A stretch of 64,000 nt of DNA, taken from NCBI RefSeq assembly GCF_003065365.1, contig NZ_CP023276.1, positions 434,001 to 498,000 on the forward strand. Direction: 5' to 3'. Each line of letters starts with the position of its first letter. Positions within the stretch are counted from its first letter, which is position 1. The position numbers and the translations under genes were made by a program. Below are positions 24,278 through 32,823 of this stretch, piece by piece. The notes below the pieces were generated by a model. The model was not told the origin of the DNA. It made no database searches and was given only the letters and a program-made list of their open reading frames with translations. This DNA comes from Polynucleobacter difficilis. GTDB lineage: Bacteria > Pseudomonadota > Gammaproteobacteria > Burkholderiales > Burkholderiaceae.

Positions 24278-25333
24278 ATGAATACATATAGCAAATTACC
24301 CCTCTCCTTAGTGGCCATGGTGCTGTCCTGCATGATGGTATCGAAAGCCATTGCGAACGATGCGCCTGCGGCGGCCAGTGCGAAGCCCAAAGCGGTTGCC
24401 GCGTCAGGTCCGAGCGATGATGACCTGAGCAAAGCATTGCTGAATAAGATCAACAAAGGCTCTGGTGACATTGTGATTCGCACGGGCGATCTTCCTACGG
24501 GCAATCCTCCGCCTCAAGCAAAGCCTGAAACTAAGCCTGAAGCTAAACCAAAAGTAGCGAAGGCACCGGCTAAGCCGGTTGAAAAAGATCCTATTGAGGT
24601 GGTGCAGTGGACTTATATGGATGGCCCTGGCGGACCAGAAAATTGGGCTAGCCTCGGTAAAGAAAACCTCGCCTGCATGAAAGGCAAAAGCCAATCCCCG
24701 ATCAATATCAACGTAGATCGGGCTGTAAAGGCCGAGATGGCTCCATTGGAGTTTCTCTATCGCCCCTCACCACTGTCGATTGTGGATAACGGGTATACCG
24801 TCTTGGTGAACTACGGTGAGGGCAGTAATGTGATTGCCGAAGGGCGTCAGTACCGGCTGGTGCAATTTCACTTTCATAAGCCAAGCGAAGAGGCTATTAA
24901 TGGTGATCGTACCGATATGGTCGCGCATTTAGTACACCAGCACCATGACGGCAGTTTTCTGGAGGTGAGCGTATTGATGAGCACAAAACCCCCTGCTTCA
25001 ACTCGACGATATTTATGGGGTAATGATGAGGTGAAGGGAAATAGCCTGATCCAAACACTTTGGAATAATGTTCCGCTGGTGAAAGGGAAGGTAGAAACCC
25101 CACCAGTCGTGATTGATGTGAACCAACTATTGCCAGCCGATAGGGGTTATTTCACCTACATGGGGTCGCTTTCAACGCCCCCATGCACAGAGAATGTGTT
25201 GCGCTATGTCATGAAAACCCCGATCTACGTTAGCCCAGAGCAGGTTAAAAACTTCGATCGAATCTATCCCATGAACGCCCGTCCATTGCAGCCTAAGGGA
25301 GACCGTTTGGTTAAGGAATCGACCGGCAACTAA
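24278..25333 (+). CDS. Exported alpha-class carbonic anhydrase
   Basis: Converts CO2 and water to bicarbonate and a proton, in the periplasm. 351 residues. Signal peptide (LPLSLVAMVLSCMMVSKAIA), then a ~95-residue Lys/Pro/Ala linker (KPETKPEAKPKVAKAPAKP), then the catalytic domain from ~108. Zinc ligands are visible: H198 and H200 (QFHFHKPSE) and H217 (MVAHLVHQ); QSPININ is at 139-145 and the Thr-199 equivalent is T300 (GSLSTPPCTENV). It therefore looks active. It sits between the fli and flg operons, with a sigma-28-like promoter before it and two terminators after it. A flagellar-regulon carbonic anhydrase would be unusual. Confidence 0.93.
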   Translation: MNTYSKLPLSLVAMVLSCMMVSKAIANDAPAAASAKPKAVAASGPSDDDLSKALLNKINKGSGDIVIRTGDLPTGNPPPQAKPETKPEAKPKVAKAPAKPVEKDPIEVVQWTYMDGPGGPENWASLGKENLACMKGKSQSPININVDRAVKAEMAPLEFLYRPSPLSIVDNGYTVLVNYGEGSNVIAEGRQYRLVQFHFHKPSEEAINGDRTDMVAHLVHQHHDGSFLEVSVLMSTKPPASTRRYLWGNDEVKGNSLIQTLWNNVPLVKGKVETPPVVIDVNQLLPADRGYFTYMGSLSTPPCTENVLRYVMKTPIYVSPEQVKNFDRIYPMNARPLQPKGDRLVKESTGN

Positions 25334-25383
25334 GTTAGCTGGGCTTGGAAAAAGATGCCAAGCCTACCCATATAGTCTGAATA

Positions 25384-25404
25384 AAGCGGCAATATTTGCC
25401 GCTT
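25384..25404. terminator. Hairpin after the carbonic anhydrase gene
   Basis: Perfect 9-bp stem AAGCGGCAA/TTGCCGCTT with a three-base loop. It has no T run on the plus side but stands just before a stronger terminator. Confidence 0.5.
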
Positions 25405-25408
25405 CTGC

Positions 25409-25436
25409 CAAAAACCCCGCTAAATGGGGGTTTTTG
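25409..25436 (+). terminator. Rho-independent terminator before the flg operon
   Basis: CAAAAACCCC pairs with GGGGTTTTTG (25409-25418 with 25427-25436): a stable stem ending in a T run. It insulates the flgB promoter from the carbonic anhydrase transcript. Confidence 0.85.
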
Positions 25437-25494
25437 CTAAGAATGCCACTGTCTTTCGATGCTAGGCCAGCATTGGGGAAAGCAATTAATAAAG

Positions 25495-25508
25495 TTAGTG
25501 CTCACTAA
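25495..25508. promoter_or_regulatory. Inverted repeat upstream of the flgB promoter (candidate activator site)
   Basis: TTAGTG-CT-CACTAA, a 6-bp inverted repeat 20 bases before the sigma-54 promoter. The half site TTAGTG/CACTAA also occurs at 105-110 and 11624-11629, and TTAGTGC lies at 4928-4934 upstream of the fliD promoter. It may be the binding site of the activator at 8840-10330; this is inference from position. Confidence 0.4.
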
Positions 25509-25528
25509 TTTAAATCCAAATCTAAAAC

Positions 25529-25544
25529 TGGCACAGTCCTTGCA
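25529..25544 (+). promoter_or_regulatory. Sigma-54 promoter of the flgBCDEFGHIJKL operon
   Basis: TGGCACAGTCCTTGCA matches the RpoN consensus at all fixed positions. Transcription would start near 25555, about 50 bases before flgB. It is the only good promoter seen ahead of the rod-hook genes. Confidence 0.92.
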
Positions 25545-25603
25545 TAGTCTTATGTGAGGATTTTCTCCTCAGGATATGTAGTCCCATAACGGGTGGAGAA
25601 GAA

Positions 25604-26020
25604 ATGAACGCTGTGCCGCAATACGACTCACTGGCTTTTGCTGAAAGTACGCTCAAACTGCGTACCTATCGTCAGCAAGTGCTTGGGAACAATTTGGCGA
25701 ATTCCGATACCCCTGGCTTCAAGGCAAGGGATATTCAATTTGCCGATGTACTCAAGGCCCAAATGGATGGCAAGGCCACTTCGAGTTCAGTAAGCATGGC
25801 GACAACCCACAAGGCACATATTCCTGGAAAAGTTACCCAAGACGACCCCCGTTTGCTGTACCGCATACCAAACCAGCCGTCGATGGACGGCAATACGGTG
25901 GACGCTGATGTCGAGCTCTCTGAATTTACTAAAAACTCGGTATTGACTGAATTTGCAATTAACCGGGTTGGAAGCACCATCAAATCACGCATGTCAGCTA
26001 TCACAGGGCAACCCTCATGA
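25604..26020 (+). CDS. flgB: Flagellar proximal rod protein FlgB
   Basis: Exported rod subunit next to FliE. 138 residues. The N-terminal motif (LAFAESTLKLRTYRQQVLGNNLANSDTPGFKARDI) and C-terminal helix (NSVLTEFAINRVGSTIKSRMSAI) are those of the family. ATG 25604 follows GGTGGAGAAG. It is the first gene of the sigma-54-driven flg operon and overlaps flgC by four bases. Confidence 0.97.
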   Translation: MNAVPQYDSLAFAESTLKLRTYRQQVLGNNLANSDTPGFKARDIQFADVLKAQMDGKATSSSVSMATTHKAHIPGKVTQDDPRLLYRIPNQPSMDGNTVDADVELSEFTKNSVLTEFAINRVGSTIKSRMSAITGQPS

Positions 26021-26421
26021 GCCTGCTAGCCACATTTAATATCGGTTCCACTGGCATGACTGCACAAGCCATGCGCTTGAACGTCACCGCATCAAATATT
26101 GCCAACGCAGAGAGTATGTCGGGACCCGATGGCCGACCCTATCGCGCAAGGCAAGTGGAGTTTATGGCCGTAAGGCAACCTGGCTCAGCAGGATCGGGAG
26201 TGGAGGTTAGTAAGGTCTTGGAAAGCGACGCCCCATTGCGGATGGAATATCGACCAGGGCACCCTAAGGCAAACAATGCAGGCTATGTCGAGATGCCCAA
26301 CGTCAATCCAGTGGAAGAAATGGTGAACATGATTTCGGCATCGCGTTCCTATCAAATGAACGTGGAAGCAATGAATGTATCGCGGGTGTTGTTGTTAAAA
26401 ACCCTGGATATGGGTAAGTAA
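26017..26421 (+). CDS. flgC: Flagellar proximal rod protein FlgC
   Basis: Rod subunit of 134 residues. Rod/hook family N-motif (FNIGSTGMTAQAMRLNVTASNIANAES) and C-terminal motif (NVNPVEEMVNMISASRSYQMNVEAMN) are complete. The start ATG overlaps the flgB stop (ATGA). Confidence 0.98.
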   Translation: MSLLATFNIGSTGMTAQAMRLNVTASNIANAESMSGPDGRPYRARQVEFMAVRQPGSAGSGVEVSKVLESDAPLRMEYRPGHPKANNAGYVEMPNVNPVEEMVNMISASRSYQMNVEAMNVSRVLLLKTLDMGK

Positions 26422-26457
26422 GTTATTAAGAGTGTGCATAAAGCATAAGAGGAAATC

Positions 26458-27159
26458 ATGGCAATTAACAACCCATTAAACGGCATACGGACCTACGATC
26501 CAAATACAGCAAATAAACCAGTTGATGCTTCACCTACATCATCGGCTGGCGGGACTGCGACTGAGCAAACACAAAATTTTCTGAAGTTACTCATCGCACA
26601 GATCAAGAATCAAGATCCAATGGCGCCAATGGATGCATCCACCATGACTGCGCAAATGTCGCAGCTCAATATGGTGAGCAGCATGGCTAACATGAACACC
26701 TCGATGAATGCCATGCTATCGCAAATGCAAAGCGTGAATTTCATGAATCAGGCTGCCCTGATCGGCCATAGTCCAGCCGTTGCAGGTAATGGCATTGCAT
26801 TTGATGGGGAAAACCAAGTTATGTTGGGCGCGAGTGCTGCAAACCCACTGAAATCAGTTGTGGCAACCATTAAGGATGCTAGTGGCAATACCGTCAATAG
26901 TGTTGATTTGGGTAGTGTAAATACCGGCATGACTAATTTCATTTGGAATGGACAAAATGCCGATGGCAGCACGGCGCCAGCTGGAATGTATTACCTCAGC
27001 TTAAGCGGCACAAATTCGGCAGATGCCAGTGAAAATCCAACGGCTTATGTTGCATCCGTAGTCGCGTCTGTAACGAAGGGCACTAATGGCGATGCAATCC
27101 TCAATCTATTAGATGGACGAACGATTAATGCGTCCGAAGTTCAGCAGTGGATTAGCTAA
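26458..27159 (+). CDS. flgD: Flagellar hook assembly (scaffold) protein FlgD
   Basis: Cap needed to polymerise the hook. 233 residues. The N-terminal export and scaffold part contains TQNFLKLLIAQIKNQDPMAPMDASTMTAQ. The C-terminal half (~90-233) holds the Tudor-like and FnIII-like FlgD domains (TNFIWNGQNADGSTAPAGMYY). It is 36 bases after flgC. Confidence 0.96.
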   Translation: MAINNPLNGIRTYDPNTANKPVDASPTSSAGGTATEQTQNFLKLLIAQIKNQDPMAPMDASTMTAQMSQLNMVSSMANMNTSMNAMLSQMQSVNFMNQAALIGHSPAVAGNGIAFDGENQVMLGASAANPLKSVVATIKDASGNTVNSVDLGSVNTGMTNFIWNGQNADGSTAPAGMYYLSLSGTNSADASENPTAYVASVVASVTKGTNGDAILNLLDGRTINASEVQQWIS

Positions 27160-27221
27160 TTTAAAAGCAGATAACAAACAAAAGTAAATAAGACAAACAA
27201 AGTAAGAATAAAGGAAACAAA
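27160..27221 (+). promoter_or_regulatory. A-rich, unstructured leader before flgE
   Basis: The 62 bases between flgD and flgE are very rich in A with almost no G+C pairing potential and end in AAAGGAAAC before the ATG. There is no promoter word in it. It may act as a translation-enhancing leader for the abundantly needed hook protein; that is inference. Confidence 0.35.
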
Positions 27222-28910
27222 ATGGGATACGGAATCGGACTTTCAGGTTTAATGTCAGCCTCAGAGGCAATTGATGTAACCAGTAATAACATCTCAAACG
27301 CACAGACAATTGGTTATAAGTCGGGTGAGTATGTTTTCTCGGATCAATTCTTTAGAGCGCAAGATCCCCAATCTCAAGATCGTGCGGGTATGGGTGCATA
27401 CCGCATGTCCATTCGTAGAACGGCTGCGTACGGTACGGTAGTAGGTTCGCAAAATCCATTGGATATGGCAATAACTGGTCCCGGGATGTTCCAGTTGGCC
27501 AAGACCGTGGACGGAACAGTTCCTACTGAAAACCCAACTAAATTTCAGTACACCCGCAATGGCCAGTTCGCTGTAGATAGTCAAAACCGGATCGTGAATC
27601 AAAACGGGATGTTCTTGGTTGGCTATCCAGCAGACTCGGCTGGTAAGGTGCTTTCGACTGCAAAGTCTACTTTGACCTTGGATCCAACTCCGATGGCTCA
27701 GCAGGCCACAAAAAATTCCAATATCAATTTGAACATTGATAACCGTGTTGATCCAAACCCAGGAAATATCTTTAACGCACAAGTTCCTGCAACGTATTCA
27801 CAAGCAACATCGCAGACTGTATATGATGACAAGGGTGCGGCGCATACCTTAACGATGTTTTACAAAAAGGTAAATCCGGCAAATTTAACAATTACGGCGC
27901 GTACTCCAGGTACTATCGCAGACTCTATATTTGACTTTAGTCCTACCCAAAGTCTGGGCGCAACTCCAGCGGGGGAGCAGTTTAATAAGATTGCCACAAC
28001 CTCAGTTGCTCAGGTGGGCGCGCCTAATGCGACAACCCAGACTGTTTCTGAGACTACATTAACGTTGATGAGCGGTACTAGAAATACAGTAGGCTCAACT
28101 TATAATTTAAAGTTAAAAGACGGTACAAATCTTTCCATTACGCAATCAACTGCTGGCGCTGGAGGTCCACCTGCGGTTGCTGCACAATATACAGTCAGCG
28201 TTGACCGTTATCAGGTTTATGCGACTCTAGATGGCAATGCAGTAGCAAGTGATGCTACTCAGACAGGGCTCACTAATGTGACTATTGGTGGTGTTACATC
28301 GCCTGAGCAGACCTCGTTGGGAACCATTGCCTTTATTGCCGGTAAGAATTTAGATTCGTTATCACGCGATTCCTTTGGAAAACCACAGTTTGCAACGCAA
28401 TTCAAAATTGATGCCAGCGGCGGTAAAGGAAGTACATTTGGTAAAACGAATAATGGCGGTATCGTCCAGTTTACATTGGATAGTACTGACATGACGGGCT
28501 ATACCTCGGCCGCTCAGACTTACGGGAATAACCAAGATGGTTCAGCAACATCACAACTGGTTTCTTACAATATTGACTCCAGTGGAAACCTAGTTGCTCA
28601 GTACGACAATGGTAAATCTAAAATTAAAGGGCAGGTATTGCTTGCATACTTTAATAACATTGAAGGCTTGATTCCGAACGGTAACAACACATTTGAAGCA
28701 TCATCCGCCTCGGGCGATCCATTGTTGAGCTTTCCAGGCGATGGAACATTGGGGCAAATTCGCGCAAAGGCCCTTGAGCAATCAAACGTTGATTTAACAG
28801 GGGAGCTAGTGAAATTAATGGTGTTGCAACGCCAATACTCCGCAGTCTCACAAGCGACCAAAGTAATGGCATCAACCTTGATTGATGAAGCCATCAATAT
28901 TGGTCGCTAA
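27222..28910 (+). CDS. flgE: Flagellar hook protein FlgE
   Basis: Hook subunit, 562 residues, longer than the ~400 of enterobacteria because of a larger surface domain. The N-terminus (GIGLSGLMSASEAIDVTSNNISNAQTIGYK) and C-terminus (EQSNVDLTGELVKLMVLQRQYSAVSQATK) are the conserved D0 parts. FNAQVPATYSQATSQTVYDDKGAAH marks the D1 domain. A strong ribosome site (AAAGGAAAC) lies just before ATG 27222. Confidence 0.96.
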   Translation: MGYGIGLSGLMSASEAIDVTSNNISNAQTIGYKSGEYVFSDQFFRAQDPQSQDRAGMGAYRMSIRRTAAYGTVVGSQNPLDMAITGPGMFQLAKTVDGTVPTENPTKFQYTRNGQFAVDSQNRIVNQNGMFLVGYPADSAGKVLSTAKSTLTLDPTPMAQQATKNSNINLNIDNRVDPNPGNIFNAQVPATYSQATSQTVYDDKGAAHTLTMFYKKVNPANLTITARTPGTIADSIFDFSPTQSLGATPAGEQFNKIATTSVAQVGAPNATTQTVSETTLTLMSGTRNTVGSTYNLKLKDGTNLSITQSTAGAGGPPAVAAQYTVSVDRYQVYATLDGNAVASDATQTGLTNVTIGGVTSPEQTSLGTIAFIAGKNLDSLSRDSFGKPQFATQFKIDASGGKGSTFGKTNNGGIVQFTLDSTDMTGYTSAAQTYGNNQDGSATSQLVSYNIDSSGNLVAQYDNGKSKIKGQVLLAYFNNIEGLIPNGNNTFEASSASGDPLLSFPGDGTLGQIRAKALEQSNVDLTGELVKLMVLQRQYSAVSQATKVMASTLIDEAINIGR

Positions 28911-28932
28911 CGATAAGTAAATGACTACGTAA

Positions 28933-29694
28933 ATGATTAATCGTTACGCCTATACCTCGATGACGGGTGCCACCGCTGCGACGCAACAGTTGGCGGTCAC
29001 CTCGAACAATCTAGCGAATGCATTGACGCCAGGTTTTCGAGAGGTCATCAGCGCCTTTCGCGCGGTGCCGCTGAAGGGCGATGGCGTCCCATTTACGGGG
29101 AATGGCGCAGATACGAGGGTGTTCTCAGTAGAGACGACGCCGGGGAGTAATTTCACCCAGGGCCAGTTACAAACTACCGGCAATGCATTGGATGTAGCGA
29201 TTAAGGGTGACGGTATGTTTACGGTGCGTCGCCCAGACGGACAAGAGGCCTACACCCGGGCGGGTAAGTTCATGGTCAATGAGCAGGGTATGTTGATGAT
29301 AGGCAAGGACATACCGGTAGTAGGATCTGGCGGCACCATAACAATTCCGATTGGGGCCATTGTTCAAATCGCTGAAGATGGCGCAGTATTCACCCAATTG
29401 CCAGGAACCCAATTTTTGAATCAGGCGGGCAAACTAAAGTTAGTTAACCCGAATAGCAACGAATTAGTTAGGGCTGCTGATGGCCTCTTTGATTTGCCGG
29501 GGCAACAGGCTGCAGCAGATCCTGCTGTGCGAGTTGTGCAGGGCGCCTTTGAGATGAGTAATAACAATCCAACTTTAGCGATGGTGCAAATGATTGATCA
29601 GAGTCGGATGTTTGATTTAAACAGCCGGTCTATTACATTTGCAGACCAAAACGCTAGAACAGCAACCAGCTTGCTATCCCTCACACGGTTCTAA
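28933..29694 (+). CDS. flgF: Flagellar rod protein FlgF
   Basis: Proximal rod subunit, 253 residues. N-motif AYTSMTGATAATQQLAVTSNNLANALTPGFRE, centre GNALDVAIKGDGMFTVRRPDG, and C-motif MSNNNPTLAMVQMIDQSRMFDLNSR. The usual LGG-type second motif is present. It lies 22 bases after flgE with a weak ribosome site, so translation may depend on coupling. Confidence 0.97.
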   Translation: MINRYAYTSMTGATAATQQLAVTSNNLANALTPGFREVISAFRAVPLKGDGVPFTGNGADTRVFSVETTPGSNFTQGQLQTTGNALDVAIKGDGMFTVRRPDGQEAYTRAGKFMVNEQGMLMIGKDIPVVGSGGTITIPIGAIVQIAEDGAVFTQLPGTQFLNQAGKLKLVNPNSNELVRAADGLFDLPGQQAAADPAVRVVQGAFEMSNNNPTLAMVQMIDQSRMFDLNSRSITFADQNARTATSLLSLTRF

Positions 29695-29723
29695 TTTACA
29701 TTCATAACACGAGAAAATAAAAA

Positions 29724-30512
29724 ATGTTACGTTCCTTATGGATAGCAAAAACAGGTATGGACGCCCAGCAGTTCAACCTGGATGTCATTACCAATAACTT
29801 AGCGAATTCATCGACCACTGCGTTTAAGCGTGTCCAGCCGATGTTTCAGGATTTGCTCTACACCACATTACGTTCTGCAGGCTCTGCAGCAAACGCGCAA
29901 AATCTATTGCCCACGGGCTTACAGATTGGTTCTGGTGCCGCTGTTACTTCGACCGAACGAAACAATATTCAGGGCGGATTGGTTCAGACTGGAAATCAAC
30001 TCGACGTTGCCATTCAAGGCAATGGCTTCTTTCAGATCCAGTTGGCAGATGGAACATTAGCCTATACCCGTAATGGACAGTTCAGTAAAAGTGCAACGGG
30101 TCAGATCGTGACGGCGGCAGGCAACGTTGTTGCTGGCGCTGGTGTTATTCCGGCAACCGCTACATCGATCACCATCAATCAGGCCGGCTTGGTGCAGTAC
30201 ACATTGCAAGGCAATACCAATGCGATTCAGGCAGGTCAAATTACGATGGCAAATTTCATTAATCCAGCTGGTTTGCAAGCCTTGGGCGGCGGAAATTTTA
30301 TTCCTACCCCCGCTTCCGGCACAGCGCAAAATAACATTGCTGGATCGAATGGTATGGGCACAACAAACCAGTATTACATTGAGCAGTCGAACGTCAACGT
30401 AGCGGAAGAACTCGTAAACCTGATTGCGTCGCAACGTGCCTACGAAATCAATACGCGCGCAGTGACTGCAACCGATCAAATCTTACAGCGCGTAAGCAAT
30501 ATGGGACAGTGA
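29724..30512 (+). CDS. flgG: Flagellar distal rod protein FlgG
   Basis: Distal rod subunit, 262 residues, the standard length. MLRSLWIAKTGMDAQQFNLD, ITNNLANSSTTAFKR, GNQLDVAIQGNGFFQIQLADG and the C-terminal QSNVNVAEELVNLIASQRAYEIN are all family signatures. ATG 29724 follows CACGAGAAAAT. The stop overlaps the flgH start. Confidence 0.98.
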   Translation: MLRSLWIAKTGMDAQQFNLDVITNNLANSSTTAFKRVQPMFQDLLYTTLRSAGSAANAQNLLPTGLQIGSGAAVTSTERNNIQGGLVQTGNQLDVAIQGNGFFQIQLADGTLAYTRNGQFSKSATGQIVTAAGNVVAGAGVIPATATSITINQAGLVQYTLQGNTNAIQAGQITMANFINPAGLQALGGGNFIPTPASGTAQNNIAGSNGMGTTNQYYIEQSNVNVAEELVNLIASQRAYEINTRAVTATDQILQRVSNMGQ

Positions 30513-31234
30513 TGATGACCTTGTTTAGAGCCTATCCAAAGCTATCCATTCTGGCAATGTGCGCCATCGTGCTGGGTGGTTGCGCTAGCGCTGATCGCCC
30601 ATCCCTGTTGACTACACCGTCAACCGCACGTCCACGACCCATTCAGGAAACGTCAGCCAATATGGGTAGTCTCTACCCGGCAAACTCTGGCGGCCCGTAT
30701 GTCAATGCGGTAAGCCATCGGCCTTTATTTGAGGATCGCCGCGCACGTAATGTTGGGGATACGCTGACCGTACTTCTCAATGAAACAACCAGTGCCGCAA
30801 AAAATTCTGGGATGTCTGCTGCACGGAAGGCAAACGCCAGTTCCCAATTTGGCAATACTGGCTCAACTCCATTTGGGCCATACACCAGTATTGCAAACGT
30901 CGCTAACTTCGGTGGATCTGGTGATACTAAAACTGAAGGAACTGGCGCTAGCGCAGCCAGTAATACCTTTGCAGGAACTATTACCGTGACGGTGGTTGAA
31001 ATTCTATCGAATGGAAACTTAGTGGTTGCTGGTGAAAAGCAAGTTGCCGTGAGCAACGAAGAAGAAATTATTCGCTTTGGCGGTGTTGTTAATCCAAACA
31101 CACTGGTGTTTAACCAAGTATCGTCCCAGCAGGTTGCCGATGCTCGGATTGAATACCGTGGTCGCGGTGCCACCGATGATACCCAGGGCGCTGGATGGTT
31201 GACGCGTTTATTTTTAAAGCTCGCACCGTTCTAA
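30512..31234 (+). CDS. flgH: Flagellar L-ring lipoprotein FlgH
   Basis: Outer-membrane ring subunit, 240 residues. Lipoprotein signal with lipobox LGGC and lipidated C24. The mature part shows the family pattern RPLFEDRRARNVGDTLTVLLNE, GTITVTVVEILSNGNLVVAGEKQV and VVNPNTLVFNQVSSQQVADARIEY. Three start codons lie in a row (GTG 30509, ATG 30512, ATG 30515); ATG 30512, next to the flgG stop, is chosen. Confidence 0.96.
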   Translation: MMTLFRAYPKLSILAMCAIVLGGCASADRPSLLTTPSTARPRPIQETSANMGSLYPANSGGPYVNAVSHRPLFEDRRARNVGDTLTVLLNETTSAAKNSGMSAARKANASSQFGNTGSTPFGPYTSIANVANFGGSGDTKTEGTGASAASNTFAGTITVTVVEILSNGNLVVAGEKQVAVSNEEEIIRFGGVVNPNTLVFNQVSSQQVADARIEYRGRGATDDTQGAGWLTRLFLKLAPF

Positions 31235-32367
31235 TGGCGACCAAGATGAAGCTTCTTTCTAAACTAAAAAAGCAAGCATTAATCATGCTTTGCATTAGTG
31301 CAGTCTCGACCCAATGTTTCGCAGATCGGATTAAAGATTTTGCGGATATCGCCGGACAACGTTCCAACCAATTGGTTGGTTACGGATTGGTTGTTGGTTT
31401 GGATGGCACAGGAGATCAAACGACGCAAACCCCGTTTACCTTGCAAAGCGTATTGCAGATGATTGGTGTTTTGGGCGTAACGATTCCGCAAGGTGGCGGT
31501 CAAACCCAGTTACGGAATACAGCTGCAGTCATGGTTACAGCCGACTTTCCAGCCTTGGCGCGTCCAGGTCAGCAAATCGATGTAACGGTGTCATCTTTGG
31601 GTAATGCAACCAGCCTCAAAGGTGGTACCTTAGTCATGACGCCTTTAAAAGCAGCAGATGGACAGGTCTATGCCCAGGGGCAAGGAAACATTGTGATTGG
31701 CGGATCACGAGCAGCAACCGGAGGTGCGGCAACATCGATTAATCACCTAAATGCTGGCCGAATTCCAGCAGGGGGATTGATTGAAAAGGCAGTCCCCTCA
31801 TTATTGGCAGATGAATTTATTCAAATTGATTTGCGCAGGGCTGATTTTGCGTTGATGCAAAAAACCGCAGAAGCCATTGGTAGGCGCTTTGGTTTAGGTA
31901 CTGCGCTTCCAATTGATGCTAGATCACTCAATGTTCGCGTGCCGGTTGAGCCGCTACAAAGAACGGCATTCATGGCTGCCTTACAAGACTTGGATGTGCA
32001 AATGGTCCCGGGACCTGCAAAGGTTATTTTAAATTCGCGCTCCGGCTCGGTCGTGATGAATCAAGCTGTGCAGTTATCGCCTTCCGCCGTGGCGCATGGC
32101 AACCTGACGGTAAAGATACAGCAAAGCCCTACGGTGAGTCAGCCCTTACCGTTTAGTCGCGGACAAACGGCAATTGCATCGCAAGATACCGCTACGATCA
32201 GTGATAGCGGCAAAGAAAACAGTTTGATATCGGTGCCACCTGGCGCATCATTAGATCAGGTTGTGAAGGCACTCAATATGCTGGGCGCAACACCGCAAGA
32301 TTTGATTTCGATATTGCAATCACTCAAATCGGCTGGGGCCCTTAGGGCGGAGCTCGAGGTCATTTAA
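31234..32367 (+). CDS. flgI: Flagellar P-ring protein FlgI
   Basis: Periplasmic ring around the distal rod, 377 residues. Signal peptide (KKQALIMLCISAVSTQCFA-D), then DRIKDFADIAGQRSNQLVGYGLVVGLDGTGD and other FlgI blocks through SLDQVVKALNMLGATPQDLISILQSLK. The reading could begin at ATG 31195 but ATG 31234, which overlaps the flgH TAA, gives a proper signal peptide. FlgA, its usual chaperone, is not encoded in the window. Confidence 0.97.
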   Translation: MATKMKLLSKLKKQALIMLCISAVSTQCFADRIKDFADIAGQRSNQLVGYGLVVGLDGTGDQTTQTPFTLQSVLQMIGVLGVTIPQGGGQTQLRNTAAVMVTADFPALARPGQQIDVTVSSLGNATSLKGGTLVMTPLKAADGQVYAQGQGNIVIGGSRAATGGAATSINHLNAGRIPAGGLIEKAVPSLLADEFIQIDLRRADFALMQKTAEAIGRRFGLGTALPIDARSLNVRVPVEPLQRTAFMAALQDLDVQMVPGPAKVILNSRSGSVVMNQAVQLSPSAVAHGNLTVKIQQSPTVSQPLPFSRGQTAIASQDTATISDSGKENSLISVPPGASLDQVVKALNMLGATPQDLISILQSLKSAGALRAELEVI

Positions 32368-32810
32368 TGAGTGCATTGAACGCCATTACGCCATCGATTG
32401 ATCAGACTAGCGCTCGGATTATTGCGAATAATAGCCCGGCGCCAGCGCAGACATCAAATGAAGATAAGTTAAAGAAGGCTGCTCAAGGATTTGAGCGTAC
32501 TTTAATACGTCAAATGCTCAGTACCGTTCGGAATACCAATATACGTGGAACCGAAGAGCAGAGTGGCGCTTCTAAGTCATACCTCGAAATCATGGATGAC
32601 CATATGGCCGATATGCTGTCTAGAGGCAAAGGGATGGGTTTTGGTACAAAAATGGCGGAGCAGCTGATTCAGCAGGCCAATGCAGGAAAACTAATCGGAA
32701 ATGGTGAAATGGCCGTTAAAGAACTGAATGCACCAAAAGATACTGTGGTTTCGGCTGAAACACTCAAGTCCTTGCAGAGGCCAGATGGCTTCCTTGGCGC
32801 ACCTAAATAA
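32367..32810 (+). CDS. flgJ: Rod-binding protein FlgJ, short form without muramidase domain
   Basis: Rod cap and scaffold. 147 residues contain only the N-terminal rod-binding domain (LKKAAQGFERTLIRQMLSTVRNTN, YLEIMDDHMADMLSRGKGMGFGTKMAEQLIQQ). The glucosaminidase domain that follows in most beta- and gammaproteobacterial FlgJ (total ~310 residues) is absent. There is no frameshift remnant after it: flgK begins 14 bases later. A separate wall hydrolase must open the peptidoglycan for the rod. The start overlaps the flgI stop. Confidence 0.95.
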   Translation: MSALNAITPSIDQTSARIIANNSPAPAQTSNEDKLKKAAQGFERTLIRQMLSTVRNTNIRGTEEQSGASKSYLEIMDDHMADMLSRGKGMGFGTKMAEQLIQQANAGKLIGNGEMAVKELNAPKDTVVSAETLKSLQRPDGFLGAPK

Positions 32811-32823
32811 GTAAAGGCTCAAA

